Origin: Actinoallomurus soli
GTDB taxonomy: Bacteria; Actinomycetota; Actinomycetes; Streptosporangiales; Streptosporangiaceae
Direction: 5' to 3'
Assembly: GCF_024055715.1 (NCBI RefSeq)
Contig: NZ_JAMXMV010000001.1
Coordinates: 620,001-684,000 of the forward strand
DNA length: 64,000 bases
Every line of letters begins with the position of its first letter. The stretch's first letter is position 1. This document shows positions 63,100-64,000 of the stretch, in pieces. Both the position numbers and the translations under genes were made by a program. The notes under the pieces are model-generated. The model searched no databases and was not told where the DNA came from. It worked only from the letters and a program-made list of their open reading frames with translations.

Positions 63100-63833
63100 A
63101 CCAGACCAATGAGGGCGTCCGACTGCAGAAGGTGCTCGCCGACGCGGGCATCGCGAGCCGGCGCGCCTGTGAGGACCTGATCGCCGCCGGCCGGGTCACC
63201 GTGGACGGCGAGAAGGTGACGTGGTTCGGCGCTCGCGTCGATCCGGAGACCGCCGTCATCCACGTCGACGGCAAGCGGATCCCGACCCGCACCGAGCTGC
63301 GCTACTACGCCCTGAACAAGCCCAGGGGCGTCGTCAGCACGATGTCGGACCCGCGCGGGCGCAAGACCCTCGCCGAGTACGTCGGGGACGTTCCCGAGCG
63401 TCTGTACCACGTGGGACGCCTCGACACCGAGACCGAGGGCCTGATCCTGCTGACCAACGACGGGGAGCTGGCCAACCGGCTGATGCATCCGCGGTACGGC
63501 GTCAGCAAGACCTACCTCGCGGAGGTGCACGGCCCGATCGAGCGGGACCTGGGCCGCCGGCTGAAGAAGGGCGTCGAGCTCGCGGACGGGTTCGCCAAGG
63601 CGGACGCGTTCCGGATCTTCGACCAGGTCGGCAAGCGCGTCCTGGTCGAGGTGACGCTGCACGAGGGCCGCAAGCACATCGTCCGGCGCCTGCTGGCGGA
63701 GGTCGGCTACCCGGTCCAGCAGCTCGCGCGTACGGAGTTCGGCCCGGTCAAGCTCGGCAGGCTCAAGTCCGGCACGATCCGGGCGCTGAGCACCAAGGAG
63801 ATCGGCGAGCTGTACGCCGCCGTCGAGCTGTAG
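63096..63833 (+). CDS. rluB: Pseudouridine synthase, RluB/RsuA family
   Basis: 245 residues. The N-terminal S4 RNA-binding domain (RLQKVLADAGIASRRACEDLIAAGRVTVDG) leads to the catalytic domain with YALNKPRGVVST and the nucleophile Asp in VGRLDTETEGLILLTNDG. It isomerises a uridine in rRNA, most likely in 23S rRNA as RluB; RsuA cannot be excluded by motifs alone. GTG start overlaps scpB, as in M. tuberculosis where this gene also follows scpB. Confidence 0.93.
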   Translation: MNQTNEGVRLQKVLADAGIASRRACEDLIAAGRVTVDGEKVTWFGARVDPETAVIHVDGKRIPTRTELRYYALNKPRGVVSTMSDPRGRKTLAEYVGDVPERLYHVGRLDTETEGLILLTNDGELANRLMHPRYGVSKTYLAEVHGPIERDLGRRLKKGVELADGFAKADAFRIFDQVGKRVLVEVTLHEGRKHIVRRLLAEVGYPVQQLARTEFGPVKLGRLKSGTIRALSTKEIGELYAAVEL

Positions 63834-63871
63834 AGCGCACCGTTCGCGGGCGGGATATCGAGGAAGGTTCC

Positions 63872-64000
63872 ATGGGACGAGCAGTACGAGCGGTACGCGG
63901 TGCCACGCAGATCGAGGACAACGACCGGGACCAGATCCTGGAGGCGACGGGCGAGCTGGTCGCCGAGGTGATGAGCCGCAACTCTCTCACGACCGATGAC
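63872..64000 (+). CDS. aroH: Chorismate mutase, AroH class (3' truncated by the window)
   Basis: The first 43 residues are visible: MGRAVRAVRGATQIEDND then DQILEATGELVAEVM. This is the start of the trimeric, pseudo-barrel AroH chorismate mutase typified by B. subtilis, including the active-site Arg in VRGATQ. It converts chorismate to prephenate. ATG has AGGAAGG upstream. The remainder lies outside the window. Confidence 0.85.
   Translation, partial: MGRAVRAVRGATQIEDNDRDQILEATGELVAEVMSRNSLTTDD

Overview
The window is a stretch of chromosome from a high-GC, spore-type actinomycete. The evidence is very strong G/C bias at third codon positions, frequent GTG and TTG starts, ATGA/GTGA start-stop overlaps, and a housekeeping order shared with Mycobacterium and Streptomyces: pyk - pdtaR - liv transporter - polA - rpsA - coaE - uvrB, then pyrG - NUDIX - xerD - parA - scpA - scpB - rluB. 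Rare TTA leucine codons in a pathway regulator point to a streptomycete-like or Actinomadura-like lineage with bldA-type control. The genus cannot be fixed from the sequence alone.

Layout. 1-3.2 kb: end of a 2Fe-2S ferredoxin domain, a Tat-exported beta-propeller protein and a Tat-exported phosphoesterase (phospholipase C family). 3.5-7.6 kb: PfpI-like protein, pyruvate kinase with a GGTCTAGACC palindrome upstream, an HTH-LAGLIDADG protein just downstream of a tRNA-Leu(CAA), and the ANTAR regulator PdtaR. 7.8-12.8 kb: complete branched-chain amino-acid ABC transporter. 12.8-24 kb: polA, polysaccharide deacetylase, rpsA, a membrane protein with a degenerate endo/exonuclease-phosphatase domain, coaE and a PP2C-like gene. 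24-32 kb: glycerophosphodiesterase, a MacB/FtsX-type exporter beside a two-component system, and a MocR regulator.

32.3-41.6 kb is the accessory high point: two divergent operons carrying all four enzymes expected for activating proline, loading it on a carrier protein, oxidising it to pyrrole and halogenating it (PltF/PltL/PltE/PltA-like). They lie with a TrpB2-like PLP enzyme, an ACMSD-type amidohydrolase, a MaoC-fold protein, a YbaK deacylase, a DMT exporter and an atypical LuxR regulator. No PKS or NRPS module is present, so the product is not predictable from known templates.

41.8-54.5 kb: uvrB, a cold-shock gene, a frameshifted SGNH hydrolase, a large membrane-anchored periplasmic-binding-protein-like receptor, an Ltp2-like thiolase-fold/DUF35/NMO-like operon, an arginase-family gene broken by a palindromic insert, and proline iminopeptidase. 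54.6-64 kb: a long heptad-repeat coiled-coil protein followed by the pyrG-xerD-parA-scpAB-rluB chromosome-segregation block and the start of an aroH-type chorismate mutase. Two genes, polA and parA, have their last codons tandemly repeated across the stop codon.
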